A stretch of DNA of 64,000 nucleotides from contig NZ_JARVSF010000008.1 in NCBI RefSeq assembly GCF_030209355.1, forward strand, positions 1-64,000, read 5' to 3'. The notes beneath the pieces were generated by a model. It saw only the letters and a list, made by a program, of their open reading frames with translations. It was not told the DNA's origin and did not search any database. Shown here in pieces: positions 1 through 8,627 of the stretch; position 1 is the first letter of the stretch, and each line of letters begins with the position of its first letter. Made by a program: the position numbers and the translations under genes. The DNA is from Pseudarthrobacter sp. fls2-241-R2A-127 (lineage in GTDB: Bacteria; Actinomycetota; Actinomycetes; Actinomycetales; Micrococcaceae).

Positions 1-197
1 GGGCGGGAGGACGCGTCAGCCATACCGTCCTCACCCCGGGCGAGGTACCGGTCCAGCCACTTCTTTGCGGTGGCGGGCGAGCACTGGAAACGCTCTGCAG
101 CTCGGCGCAACGTCCAGCCCTGCTCGATGACTAAGCGGGCGAGCTTACCCCTGGCCTTAGGTGTGAGGTCAGCGTTGGCGTGGGTAACGTAGGACAC
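1..197 (-). CDS. IS481-type transposase, N-terminal part (runs off the left edge)
   Basis: Sixty-five residues are visible, beginning at a GTG (195-197) with an AGGAGG site five bases upstream. The protein has the IS481/IS3-like helix-turn-helix pattern: a THANADLTPKAR opening, a GWTLRRAAERF helix, a SPATAKKWLDRY helix and GEDGMADASSRP near the edge. This is the DNA-binding part of a DDE transposase; the catalytic core lies outside the window, so intactness cannot be judged. The inverted repeat covering its ribosome site is listed separately. Confidence 0.85.
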   Translation of the reverse strand, partial: MSYVTHANADLTPKARGKLARLVIEQGWTLRRAAERFQCSPATAKKWLDRYLARGEDGMADASSR

Positions 198-255
198 GAG
201 GGCCTCCTGGCGTCGAGATGAGTGTGGTAACCCAAATCGATACCGGAGGCCCTCG
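197..255 (-). promoter_or_regulatory. Hairpin sequestering the transposase ribosome site
   Basis: Perfect 11-bp inverted repeat: CGAGGGCCTCC at 197-207 and GGAGGCCCTCG at 245-255. On the transposase strand the right-hand copy comes first, so any transcript entering from outside pairs with the GGAGG ribosome site and start region. IS10, IS50 and IS200 use similar structures to block translation from impinging transcripts. The repeat is seen directly; the role is inferred. Confidence 0.55.
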
Positions 256-264
256 CCACTTACA

Positions 265-898
265 TCACGCCACGCTGTTCACAACGTCCCTGGGAATTAC
301 ACCTAGGGCTAGGAACTGACGTACGGGCACGACCAGAAGGACCGAATACGCGATCCACACGATCGCAGACAGGCACGCGATAGGGTTCTTGTCGTTCAGC
401 ACCTGGACCAGGAACTGGAATTCAAGGATGGGTGCGACCACGACGAGTTGCGTTGACAGTACTTTCCTCAGCTGAATGGCGGCCGCACGTTTCACTGCCA
501 GGTGTACTGGCTTCAGCGTGGCCCGTCCCAGGATTTCCCGGCGGAGCTCTTTTTTGCTCCGCGGTGTGGAGTGACATCGTGACATTCATGCTGCCCATAG
601 CCACCGAGGAAGCGATGACCTTTGAGTTGTAGGTGATGCCCGAGGCAATCGTGCCAATCACCGCCAACATGGTTCCGGCGAACACATACCACCGGGCACT
701 GGCAAATTCGCCCCGGAACAGCAGCATTCCAAGCACAGCCCCGATGATGAACAGCAGCACCATGCCGGCCGGAAAATACAGGGTAAAATAGGTCCTGACC
801 GCCTTGCCGAGGCCCTTGTCAGCCACGCCCTGTGACCGCCGTTCAGCCTTGGCCCACCGGTCCTCGGACTCCGCCAGTAAGTCATCCAATCCGCTCAT
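265..898 (-). pseudogene. Four-segment membrane protein split by a frameshift at an A6 run
   Basis: Two overlapping minus-strand frames join into one plausible protein of about 210 residues. The first (from ATG 896-898) has two hydrophobic segments (FPAGMVLLFIIGAVLGMLLF and YVFAGTMLAVIGTIASGI). After EQK the sense moves one base into a second frame (KELRREILGRATLKPVHL) with two more segments, ending at 265. The slip point is a run of six A on the coding strand (plus 550-555); five A would restore one frame. It may be a real frameshift, transcriptional slippage or a sequencing error. Family not recognised. The stop lies just outside the IS481 end. Confidence 0.55.
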
Positions 899-1096
899 CC
901 CTCACCCCCAAAGTACGGATCCCAAGGCCGACCGTAGCCTCCGGAGGAGTTTTGGGGCAATGGACTTGATGGAACCTTGGGTTCGAGATCAGCCACTGAC
1001 CTTGGAGTGCGCTGATCGTCGCCGGCGAGCTCGACGAGAGGACCAGGAGATTTAGGAGAACTGGCGGAAGCTCGGTGCCGACCCTAGACTCCCGAC

Positions 1097-1642
1097 ATGA
1101 GGAAGTGGGCCGCTAAGCATCCAGTCCTGTCGTCCGCCCTTTTCGCCATCCTCGGCGGCGTCGTCGTCCTGTTCGTTGACATGCTGCTGGGGCGAACGCT
1201 GGACACCGCTATCGTGAATGCAGTGTTTTGGATGTTGTTTTTCTGGGGCAGCAGCTACTTCGCTCAGAAGCGCACCCGGAAGACCAAGGCCAGACTGGAC
1301 GAGCACGGCCAGTCTCTCATGTTCCTGAGGTACCCAGACTCAAGGCCAGGGTCCCTCAGCGGCGTCTGGCAGATGGGTGTGGCCACCTCTTCGCAGGGGC
1401 GGATCGACTTCCAGCCTGCCGTCTACGAAGACCTGGTCCCAAGCGGCCGAAGCCGGGCCCTCACCGGCCTCCATTCCACCCGGTCACAGCCTCGCAAGGC
1501 TGATCGTCGTGACAACAAGCAGGCCGTCCCGTTGGGCTTCCAGGTCGTCACCTTCGACTCTGACGGCGGACCCATCGAGATCGCGGCCAGCCCTGACACG
1601 CTCCAAAAGATCCAGGAAGCCGTGGAATCGGCGCCTCAATAG
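1097..1642 (+). CDS. Hypothetical protein with two N-terminal membrane segments
   Basis: 181 residues. Two hydrophobic stretches (about residues 9-28 and 37-54) are followed by a basic, coiled linker (AQKRTRKTKARLDEHG) and a soluble domain. The soluble part (GVWQMGVATSSQGRIDFQPA, later PIEIAASPDTLQKIQEAVE) loosely recalls the layout of DUF2550-type actinobacterial proteins, but I cannot confirm membership. It stands alone between divergent and convergent small genes; no function is assigned. Confidence 0.6.
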   Translation: MRKWAAKHPVLSSALFAILGGVVVLFVDMLLGRTLDTAIVNAVFWMLFFWGSSYFAQKRTRKTKARLDEHGQSLMFLRYPDSRPGSLSGVWQMGVATSSQGRIDFQPAVYEDLVPSGRSRALTGLHSTRSQPRKADRRDNKQAVPLGFQVVTFDSDGGPIEIAASPDTLQKIQEAVESAPQ

Positions 1643-1705
1643 CCAACGCCGAAAGATCGGCTCAAGCACCTTGCCCTCGCCCCCTGCCGGTGGTTCAGTT
1701 CATGC

Positions 1706-2005
1706 ATGCCAACACCGGCGAAAAAGTCCCAGGGCGGCCTACCGCCTGCCTCCAAAGAGGACGCCCGGCGACGAATCACCCGTCTCACGTATTGGTCGCT
1801 GCCATTCGTCGCCGTCTTTGCTGTGCTGAACCTGATCCCGAACATTCCATGGCCGTGGCGGACCGGGATGCTGGTGGCTGAGGTCGTCTTCGTTGTCGTC
1901 TACGGGACCGCTGCGGTCCGACTGTCGCTGTGGCAGCGCAACGAATACTGGCTGGAGCGGGGCAGGGACCCTAAACACCCGGAACGGTTCCCGAAAGAGC
2001 ACTAG
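1706..2005 (+). CDS. Small hypothetical protein with two membrane segments
   Basis: 99 residues: a polar, basic N-terminus, then two hydrophobic segments (about residues 29-47 and 54-71) separated by a short loop, and a charged tail rich in Arg, Asp and Pro. The ribosome site is weak. A second ATG four bases upstream is in another frame and gives no sensible protein. Family not recognised; it could be a small accessory membrane protein. Confidence 0.5.
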   Translation: MPTPAKKSQGGLPPASKEDARRRITRLTYWSLPFVAVFAVLNLIPNIPWPWRTGMLVAEVVFVVVYGTAAVRLSLWQRNEYWLERGRDPKHPERFPKEH

Positions 2006-2074
2006 TTGAATGGACGGCATTCGATGCGGTTCGTCGTCCTTGCCCCCACAAGGGCGAGCCTACCGGGGAAGCTG

Positions 2075-2614
2075 TTAGAGGTTATTGCCTGGAGATGGGG
2101 AATCAGTCAGTTCGGAGATCAGCGATTCCATCGTTCGGCGTCGGTGGATGACGCAGATGGGCGCCCAGATGGCCAACCCAAGGAAGAAGCAGGTGCAGCT
2201 CACCCAGAACCAGGGACGGTCACGGTTCGAAAGGGCGAGAACAGCGCCTAGTACGGCAAAGGCTCCGAAGATGAGTGGGCCGGCCCAGATGAAGGGCTCT
2301 TCCACTCGAATGGTCTTGGTCAGCTCGCGATGCCATTGGTCCTGATCGACGTCCGCGGGAAGCCGTCCCTTGGACACCGCAGCCCTGAACCGCGTCACCG
2401 TTGGAAACCCGTGGGGCTTCTTGTTTTCCCTGGCCTGCTGCCAGCGGACGATGCCGCAAGCGGCTGCAGCCACGATGACACCCACGGCCAGAGCAGAAAG
2501 TATCCGGTCCAGCCCGATTTCTTTTCCACTCAGCAGGGGACGGGCGAGCGTAATGAGGGTGTATACAACGACGATTAGGAGTAGCACCAAGAAGATTCGA
2601 AGCCTTCGCTTCAT
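2075..2614 (-). CDS. Hypothetical membrane protein (four segments)
   Basis: 179 residues from the ATG at 2612-2614, chosen because a GGGGG ribosome site lies just upstream and the hydrophobic N-terminus (KRRLRIFLVLLLIVVVYTL) follows at once. Segments lie near residues 5-23, 36-56, 109-128 and 137-157, in two pairs around a soluble loop of about 50 residues rich in charged residues. Family not recognised. A longer reading to 2749 adds an implausible leader. Confidence 0.6.
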   Translation of the reverse strand: MKRRLRIFLVLLLIVVVYTLITLARPLLSGKEIGLDRILSALAVGVIVAAAACGIVRWQQARENKKPHGFPTVTRFRAAVSKGRLPADVDQDQWHRELTKTIRVEEPFIWAGPLIFGAFAVLGAVLALSNRDRPWFWVSCTCFFLGLAIWAPICVIHRRRTMESLISELTDSPSPGNNL

Positions 2615-2859
2615 GTGGGGCCCCCTTTTCGCAGATTCGACCACCGTACCGAATCCGGGGCCAACCGGGGATGAATTCAGGAAAGCTTGAGCATTCGGCC
2701 TACGTCCTCCTTCTGACATGGGAAAGGTACGCCCGCTCGCTGAGCGCACCTCCCATAGATTTGAGGGTTCGTTGAGGCCGGCGGCATCATGCCGGTGGAG
2801 ACAGTTAGGCTGGTGCTTTCACAGCCTGTTCGGGCTGCTGGACAGCCAAGGGGGAGCGC

Positions 2860-3195
2860 ATGAACCAGCACCAGTCTGGAGTAGTTGGATTTCAGGAAGT
2901 GGACCAGGAGGGTAACCCGCTGACGGCAGCAGCCGAGGTCCTCGTTGAGGATGGTGCCGGGTCCGGCCCTAGGTTGAACCCGTTCATCGGGGCGCTGTGG
3001 CTGGTGGGCGCAGTGCTGGTTGTCGGCGGAACCGCATTCCTTTTGAACGCACCCTTGTCTGTGTCAATGACTGACCGGGTCAGCGTGGCTTACGTACTGT
3101 TCTCCTTTGCCACGCCGGCTGTATTCGTCGGAATTCTGACCTTCCTGGGCCTCATGTTCTGGCACGCCGGGCAGTGGCAGCGTCGGCGCGGCTAG
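2860..3195 (+). CDS. Small hypothetical membrane protein
   Basis: 111 residues. The ATG follows a good purine-rich ribosome site (AAGGGGGAGCGC). About 45 polar residues come first, then two hydrophobic segments (IGALWLVGAVLVVGGTAFLL and, later, VAYVLFSFATPAVFVGILTF) and a short Arg-rich end. The gene sits between other orphan membrane genes and an IS110 remnant. Family not recognised. Confidence 0.6.
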   Translation: MNQHQSGVVGFQEVDQEGNPLTAAAEVLVEDGAGSGPRLNPFIGALWLVGAVLVVGGTAFLLNAPLSVSMTDRVSVAYVLFSFATPAVFVGILTFLGLMFWHAGQWQRRRG

Positions 3196-3215
3196 TTCGA
3201 GGGATGGGGCCTGGG

Positions 3216-3575
3216 CTACCTTTTGCTCGATGAGCAATTGGTTTTAGGCCGCCAGGCCGCCATTACGGATCTGTCCGCGGTTGGAGGCAGCGCATGTTTT
3301 CTTGTTTGTCCTAGCCACGGTCTTGCGCTTGAGCACGCACTCCTTGGGCCCGGTGGCACGGGCCCATACGGACCAGGACAACCTGGTGCAGGACGTTGCT
3401 GGCTGCGGTCGCGGCATCTACTGAGACGGCGGCGTGGTGTTTTGCCGGATGGCGCTGGCAGCGGGGCGACCCCGAGGAGCGACGCGAACTGGGATTCGTT
3501 CCCCAATCGGTGCGGATTGTCCCCGACAGCAATCAACAATTGGCTGGCTACTTCGCTCCCGAGTCCCGGGAGATC
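3216..3575 (-). pseudogene. Decayed IS110-family transposase, C-terminal fragment
   Basis: On the minus strand the IS110 transposase C-terminal signature is readable: LPGLGSEVASQLLIAVGDNP, then FASLLGVAPLPAPSGKTPRR. The match then moves to another frame (DAATAASNVLHQVVLVRM) and again to a third (ENMRCLQP, matching the family's IMRCLKR). At least two frameshifts and the missing N-terminal DEDD domain show that it is dead. It marks past insertion activity here. Confidence 0.75.
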
Positions 3576-3593
3576 ACAATGTAGCGGACTCCG

Positions 3594-3881
3594 TCAGCTG
3601 TGCGAGAAGGCTGGCTTTAGAAGGACGCTCGGAACCTGTGGATCACTTATCGTTTCCAACTTCAGGCGGTCGAGATCCGAGAAAATGACGTGATGATCTT
3701 TGGACGCCTGTACGACGAAGGGGCTGAGCGTGGTCTGTTTATCGGTCGCGGCGTTCACAGGCATCATGTCTACGTCAAAACCAGCTTCCACGCCACCGAC
3801 CCGCCGTACCGGCAGCATTACTTTCTGGTTGACGCCGGAACCGACCTCAGACCCGGCCGTCAGATTGTCCAGTCCCGCCAA
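3594..3881 (-). CDS. Small hypothetical protein
   Basis: 95 residues from a TTG start preceded six bases upstream by GGAGG, which is the main support for the gene. The product is soluble and has no recognised domain (mid-protein PVNAATDKQTTLSPFVVQAS). Base composition is lower in GC than the neighbourhood, in keeping with the IS remnant next door and possible transfer. An overlapping plus-strand frame exists but has a poorer ribosome site. It could be spurious. Confidence 0.4.
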   Translation of the reverse strand: MAGLDNLTAGSEVGSGVNQKVMLPVRRVGGVEAGFDVDMMPVNAATDKQTTLSPFVVQASKDHHVIFSDLDRLKLETISDPQVPSVLLKPAFSHS

Positions 3882-3966
3882 TCGTCACCTCCCGCTTCCT
3901 GATGCTTTGGAAACGGTATGGCGGGAAAACTTGAGGGGCAACGCTATTGATCGAAGCTTTCAAGAA

Positions 3967-4455
3967 TTAACGCAGGATCGACGATGGAAGTTTGAGTGTG
4001 ATCGGGGGAGTCGTTGTGGGGCCCGAGCACGGTGAATATCCATCGGCCTTCGTCCATACAAGGTCGTTCTGCTGCTCGGCCAGTACAGTCCGGTCGGATG
4101 CCAGGGCACGTACTGTCACGCGGGTCGGGTTGCCGCTTTGGCTGACGGAGAATTCCCACGTGTTGGCGTCCTTCCGTGATGAGAAAAACGCGGCATGGGG
4201 GACGCGGGGCGGGCTCACGGTAGCGGATGGTTCTGGAGCCACCGTCTGGATAGGAACGGCAGGCTCTTCGGCCGGCAGTCTTTGGGAACATCCTTGATCG
4301 CTGCACAATTGCACTTCATCAACAGCTGTCGCATCACCTTCAACGGTTACGGTGATGGTGGTGATGTAGCCGACAGCAGGGCATGCGACACCGCATCCAG
4401 TGACGCCGGTCGTCACAAACAGCAGTATCCCCAGGATCCCCCGACCCGTTTTCAT
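3967..4455 (-). CDS. Putative secreted lipoprotein
   Basis: 162 residues. The N-terminus is a lipoprotein signal: basic MKTGRG, a hydrophobic core (ILGILLFVTTGVTG), then a Cys in the lipobox VTGC at about residue 21. The mature part has a small Cys-containing segment (LCSDQGCSQRLPAEEPA) and a beta-rich region typical of Ig-like exported domains. The expected location is the outer face of the membrane. Function unknown; it is transcribed away from the DUF4259 gene. Confidence 0.75.
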   Translation of the reverse strand: MKTGRGILGILLFVTTGVTGCGVACPAVGYITTITVTVEGDATAVDEVQLCSDQGCSQRLPAEEPAVPIQTVAPEPSATVSPPRVPHAAFFSSRKDANTWEFSVSQSGNPTRVTVRALASDRTVLAEQQNDLVWTKADGYSPCSGPTTTPPITLKLPSSILR

Positions 4456-4567
4456 GGACCGAGTCTACGACCCCGTGCGCGTCCTCTGGACTATGGGCCT
4501 TTTGCCAACATCCCGTCCAGGGATCTGCCATAGTGGTGCAAGTAGCCAGACACCGGGAAGGGCGACG

Positions 4568-4966
4568 ATGGGTGCATGGGGATACCTGCCGTTTGAGAAC
4601 GACGACGCACTGGACTGGATCGAGGACCTTGAGGCCGGCGGGGCGCAAGTTGTCCGCCAGGCCTTGGCGAAGGCAGGGGATCGCTATGTTGAGGCCCCTG
4701 AAGGGGCGGTAGCCCTCGCCGCGGCAGAGGTTACCGCAGCAACCCAGGGCAATCCGCTCGGGGACCTTCCCGAGAACGTCACCGACTGGGTGACGGCCCA
4801 CGGGGCCGAGATCACGGCTGAGGACGTGGAAATGGCCCTCGAAGCGGTCGAACGGGTCGCCGGAGACCAGTCCGAGCTGGCCGAGCTGTGGGACGACGCC
4901 GATGAGCCTGAGTGGCGCGACTCCCTCGACGACCTGGCGGAGCGGCTGCGCGCAGCGTTGCGTTAG
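4568..4966 (+). CDS. DUF4259 domain protein
   Basis: 132 residues from an ATG with a GAAGGG ribosome site. The opening MGAWGYLPFENDDALDWIED is characteristic of DUF4259, a small acidic, helical family of unknown function in bacteria, often linked to toxin-immunity-like loci. No membrane segment or catalytic motif is visible. A longer upstream reading is ruled out because MGAWG is the conserved family start. Confidence 0.85.
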   Translation: MGAWGYLPFENDDALDWIEDLEAGGAQVVRQALAKAGDRYVEAPEGAVALAAAEVTAATQGNPLGDLPENVTDWVTAHGAEITAEDVEMALEAVERVAGDQSELAELWDDADEPEWRDSLDDLAERLRAALR

Positions 4967-5129
4967 CCAGTGCTGCAAAGAGCGGCCCGCCTGGTGCCCG
5001 GCGGATTAAGGGACAGACGACGGCGGCGGGGGCCGGGGCGTCCCTGGCCCGTGGGTGCCCGGTGACTGCGTTCGAACGAGGGCCGGAAGACCGGGGTACA
5101 GCCCGATTGCCAGCGGATACGCTGGGATC

Positions 5130-6062
5130 ATGACATCGGGGGACGCGGCACAGGAGCCGCTGGTACATATACGGGACTTCCGGATGGACTTCGGGGACAC
5201 CACGGTTATCCGTGACCTGTCCTTTGATGTGCACGCCGGGGAGACTTTCGGATTCCTGGGTAGCAACGGGTCCGGGAAAACAACCACGCTGAGGGCGCTC
5301 CTGGGCATCTACCGGCCCACGACAGGGACGCTGCACATCGGCGGGAAGGTCTTCGAGCCCAAGGATGGGGCCAGCCTCGGCTACCTGCCCGAAGAGCGCG
5401 GACTCTATAAGAAGGAACGCGTCCTGGACGTGATGGTGTACTTCGGCAGGCTCAAGGGATTGTCCAAGACCACTGCCCGGTCCTGGTCTGAAGACTACCT
5501 GGAACGGGTTGGGCTGGCCGGCAAAGCAAAGACGCGCCTGGACAAACTCTCCAGCGGACAGCAGCAGAAGGTCCAGCTCGGGGTAACCATCATGAACAAC
5601 CCGGGCCTGCTGATCCTGGACGAACCCACCAAGGGCTTCGACCCGGTCAACCGGCGGCTGCTGATGGACATCATCGAAGAACACAAGCGGGCCGGGGCCA
5701 CCGTCATTATGGTCACCCACCAGATGGAGGAAGTCGAGCGGCTCTGCGACCGCGTCATCCTGCTCAAGGACGGGGTTTCCCGTGCCTACGGGACGGTGGA
5801 GGAGGTCCAGGAGGAATTTGGCGGCACCGTCTACCGGGTCACCCATGACGGTCCGCTGCCGGCGTCGCCGCTGTTCGACGTCGTATCCGATGCTGACGGC
5901 CGGGCGGAACTCTCTCCGCGACCCGGGGCGACGGAGGAAAGAGTCCTCCGTGCGCTTGTGGACGCCGGCGCCGGAGTCCGGTCCTTTACCCCGGCAAGGA
6001 TTTCCCTGGATGAAATCTTCATCCAGGTTTACGGCGAACAGCATGAACTGGCGGAAGGCTGA
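5130..6062 (+). CDS. ABC transporter ATP-binding protein (NatA-like)
   Basis: 310 residues from the ATG at 5130. The nucleotide-binding domain is complete: Walker A GSNGSGKTT (residues 44-52), signature LSSGQQQKVQ, Walker B LLILDEPTKGFDP and a switch His in VTHQMEE. The roughly 70-residue C-terminal extension matches the ABC-2 exporters of the NatAB (sodium efflux) group. The permease starts one base after its stop, so the two form an operon. Substrate is inferred from family only; lipid or drug export is also possible. Confidence 0.9.
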   Translation: MTSGDAAQEPLVHIRDFRMDFGDTTVIRDLSFDVHAGETFGFLGSNGSGKTTTLRALLGIYRPTTGTLHIGGKVFEPKDGASLGYLPEERGLYKKERVLDVMVYFGRLKGLSKTTARSWSEDYLERVGLAGKAKTRLDKLSSGQQQKVQLGVTIMNNPGLLILDEPTKGFDPVNRRLLMDIIEEHKRAGATVIMVTHQMEEVERLCDRVILLKDGVSRAYGTVEEVQEEFGGTVYRVTHDGPLPASPLFDVVSDADGRAELSPRPGATEERVLRALVDAGAGVRSFTPARISLDEIFIQVYGEQHELAEG

Positions 6063-6063
6063 G

Positions 6064-7302
6064 ATGGCAATGGGACAGCACAACCTTGGCACCGTCATTT
6101 CCTTCGAGTTCTTCCGGACCATCAAGAAACGGGGCTTCGTCATCGCAACCCTGGCGCTTCCGGTCATCCTGGTCCTCATCTTCGCCCTCGTCTATGCGTC
6201 CAACGCCAGCACCAAGGACACGGCGGCCGCCCAGAAGAGCGCAAAGTTCGCGTTCACCTACACTGACGCCTCCGGGATTATCGTGCCTGCTGCCGCCAAG
6301 CTGGCCGGCGGGACGGTCGCCGGCGATCCGGCAGCCGCTGTGGCAGCAGTCAAGAACGGCGCCTCGGAGGCATACTTTGCCTACCCGGCGGACCCGGCCA
6401 AGGAAGCGGTCAAGGTATACGGAACCGACAAAGGCATGTTTGAGAACGACAAATACGAGGCCGTGGCGAAACAGCTTCTGGCGGTATCAGCACAGAACCA
6501 GGTGGGCTCACCCCAGCTCACCGCCGCCCTGACCGGCGCCGTGAAGTTCGACTCCGAAATGTTCAAAGACGGCAGTGTGGCGGCCGGCGTCGGCGGAATC
6601 ATCCCGCCGCTGCTGTTCCTGGTCATCTTCTACATTTCGATGATCCTTCTTTCGAACCAGATGCTGAACTCCACCCTGGAGGAGAAAGAAAACCGGGTCA
6701 CCGAGATGATCCTGACCACCCTGAACCCCACCACCCTGATCACCGGCAAGATCATTTCGTTGTTCGCCGTCGGGCTGGTCCAGATGCTTGTGTTCCTGGC
6801 GCCGGTGGGACTGGCCTACCTGTTCTTCCGGGACCGCCTGGCACTGCCCGAGGTTGATCTGTCCTCCTTGGTCTTTGAACCCGGCCCCGTGATCACGGGG
6901 GCACTGCTCACGCTGGGCGGGTTCACTGTCTTCACCGGCGTACTCGTAGCCATCGGGGCGATCATGCCGACCGCCAAGGAAGCCGGAACCGTCTTCGGCC
7001 CGCTTGTGGCGATGATGTTCGTCCCCTTCTACACATTCAGCCTGATCATCTCCAACCCGGGGGCGCTGATTGTCCAGATCTTCACGTACTTCCCGCTGAC
7101 CGCCCCGGTCACCGCCTTGCTCCGCAACGGCTTCGGAACCCTCAACCCCGTTGAAGCGACCATCGTCGTCGTCGAACTCTTCGTCGTCGGGATCCTGGTC
7201 CTGCGGCTGGCCGTCCACCTGTTCAGGTACGGATCCATCGAATACGGACGCAAACTTTCCATCGCCGGAACCTTCCGCCGCAACGAACTCGCCGCCAAGT
7301 GA
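6064..7302 (+). CDS. ABC-2 type exporter permease (NatB-like)
   Basis: 412 residues starting immediately after the ATPase stop. It has the NatB layout: one N-terminal membrane helix (about residues 24-44), a large extracytoplasmic domain of about 140 residues, then a cluster of helices beginning near residue 178. The motif NSTLEEKENRVTEMIL after the second helix is typical of ABC-2 permeases. With the preceding ATPase it should form an efflux pump in the cytoplasmic membrane. Confidence 0.9.
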   Translation: MAMGQHNLGTVISFEFFRTIKKRGFVIATLALPVILVLIFALVYASNASTKDTAAAQKSAKFAFTYTDASGIIVPAAAKLAGGTVAGDPAAAVAAVKNGASEAYFAYPADPAKEAVKVYGTDKGMFENDKYEAVAKQLLAVSAQNQVGSPQLTAALTGAVKFDSEMFKDGSVAAGVGGIIPPLLFLVIFYISMILLSNQMLNSTLEEKENRVTEMILTTLNPTTLITGKIISLFAVGLVQMLVFLAPVGLAYLFFRDRLALPEVDLSSLVFEPGPVITGALLTLGGFTVFTGVLVAIGAIMPTAKEAGTVFGPLVAMMFVPFYTFSLIISNPGALIVQIFTYFPLTAPVTALLRNGFGTLNPVEATIVVVELFVVGILVLRLAVHLFRYGSIEYGRKLSIAGTFRRNELAAK

Positions 7303-7330
7303 GGCGCGGTCACGCTGCAGGGCATGGGCC

Positions 7331-7771
7331 ATGACGCACAGTGCACCCGGTGACGGCACTCCTGCGGGCGAGGTGCTGATCAGGAGGGGTGTGATCCTCA
7401 CGGGCCGGGCACTGTTCAAGGGCTGGGCCATCACCACGACACTCTGGCTGGGCGGACTGTACGTCGTGCTGGCCGCGACCTCCCAGGGGTTCCTGCTCGA
7501 CCTCGCCCTCATGGTCCTGATGTACGGGTACGGCGTCGCCCTGGTCACGGGAGTGCCGCTGGCCTGGCTTCTTGGGCATGCGCTCCGGCCCATCCGCAAC
7601 CAGTGGTTCCATGTGGCCGCCTTCTTCACGGTGCCGACGCTGGGCTTCTGGGCGCTCGGTTCCCTGCTCGGCTTCGGCTGGTCCATCGAAGCCCTCGGCC
7701 TCTGGGCAACGGTTGGCCTTGCCGCCGGCCTGGGCCGGTTGGCTGTCTGGAGGGACGTGGCAGTCCGATGA
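7331..7771 (+). CDS. Hypothetical membrane protein downstream of the exporter
   Basis: 146 residues with about four hydrophobic segments. It starts 28 bases after the permease stop on the same strand and may be co-transcribed. Gly-, Leu- and Trp-rich helices (GWAITTTLWLGGLYVVLAAT, then LALMVLMYGYGVALVTGVPL) are joined by short loops. No family is recognised. It is convergent with the lipoprotein gene beyond it. Confidence 0.6.
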   Translation: MTHSAPGDGTPAGEVLIRRGVILTGRALFKGWAITTTLWLGGLYVVLAATSQGFLLDLALMVLMYGYGVALVTGVPLAWLLGHALRPIRNQWFHVAAFFTVPTLGFWALGSLLGFGWSIEALGLWATVGLAAGLGRLAVWRDVAVR

Positions 7772-7806
7772 CCGGGCGGCGGTCGGTGTTGGCGCCCAGG
7801 CACGAG

Positions 7807-8361
7807 TCAGTTGGTGACCCGCACTCCACCCACCGCGCCCGTCCAGGGCGTGTTTGCAGGCGCAGGCAGGGACAGGTGCGCTGAAACGTAGCCTTGTTGA
7901 AGCGTGATGACCTGTGACGTGGATCCGGGGCAATCCACCGTGAGTTCGACGGGCCAGAGGGTGACCTTGGGATTCTCCTGGCGGATGTAGATCTTAGCGT
8001 TGGGCGCGCCGATACAGGCAGCGGTGACCGTGTACTCGCCGGCCGCGAGGACTTGTTCCGTGGTGCCGAAACCCCTGGCAGGGCCGTCCAATGGCCCCTC
8101 GCGAAACAGGAGGACGTCCCCCGGGACAGCCTTGAGGAGCCCGTCCAGATCCTGGTAGTTCCGCACCTCGCGTTCAAGGACCAGGGGATCAGGTGCGCCT
8201 GCAACGGATCGCGACGGCCGCGGTGTGGCTGTGGCGTCCGTTTCGGTAACGGGGGTGTGGGCCGGATCCGGGTAGTCGTACGAGCACCCGGCCGTTCCGC
8301 CCACCTGCACCAGAAGGCAGAGGGCCAGAGCCGGCCGGCGCCAGCAGCCTTTCGTTTGCAC
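7807..8361 (-). CDS. Putative lipoprotein
   Basis: 184 residues from a GTG start that places a signal peptide at the N-terminus: basic QTKGCWRRP, hydrophobic ALALCLLVQV, lipobox GTAGC. The Ser/Thr/Pro-rich linker and the later beta-rich part (EYTVTAACIGAPNAKIYI, VELTVDCPGSTSQVITLQQG) suggest a surface-anchored beta-sandwich with one disulfide. A longer frame to 8640 lacks a signal and is rejected. Function unknown. Confidence 0.65.
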   Translation of the reverse strand: MQTKGCWRRPALALCLLVQVGGTAGCSYDYPDPAHTPVTETDATATPRPSRSVAGAPDPLVLEREVRNYQDLDGLLKAVPGDVLLFREGPLDGPARGFGTTEQVLAAGEYTVTAACIGAPNAKIYIRQENPKVTLWPVELTVDCPGSTSQVITLQQGYVSAHLSLPAPANTPWTGAVGGVRVTN

Positions 8362-8627
8362 GCTTCCATGGTGGTCGCGGCCACCGGTGAAAGCAACCGG
8401 GTACGGCGGAGGGGATGGACCGGCGGCTTTTGGGGGGCGGCACCCTTGGTCTCGTGGGTGCTCTGGCCGCCGGTCCTGTCCCTGGTGCAAGTTCCTGCCT
8501 CGCTGGCAGAATCTTGCTCTCAACGGTAGGAGCGAAGCCCAAACGGGCGCCCACGTTCCGCGCAAATTTGGCTCAAGATTCCGCCGTAGGAATCCCCGCG
8601 GGATATCCGGGTGCAAGACTGCCGGGC

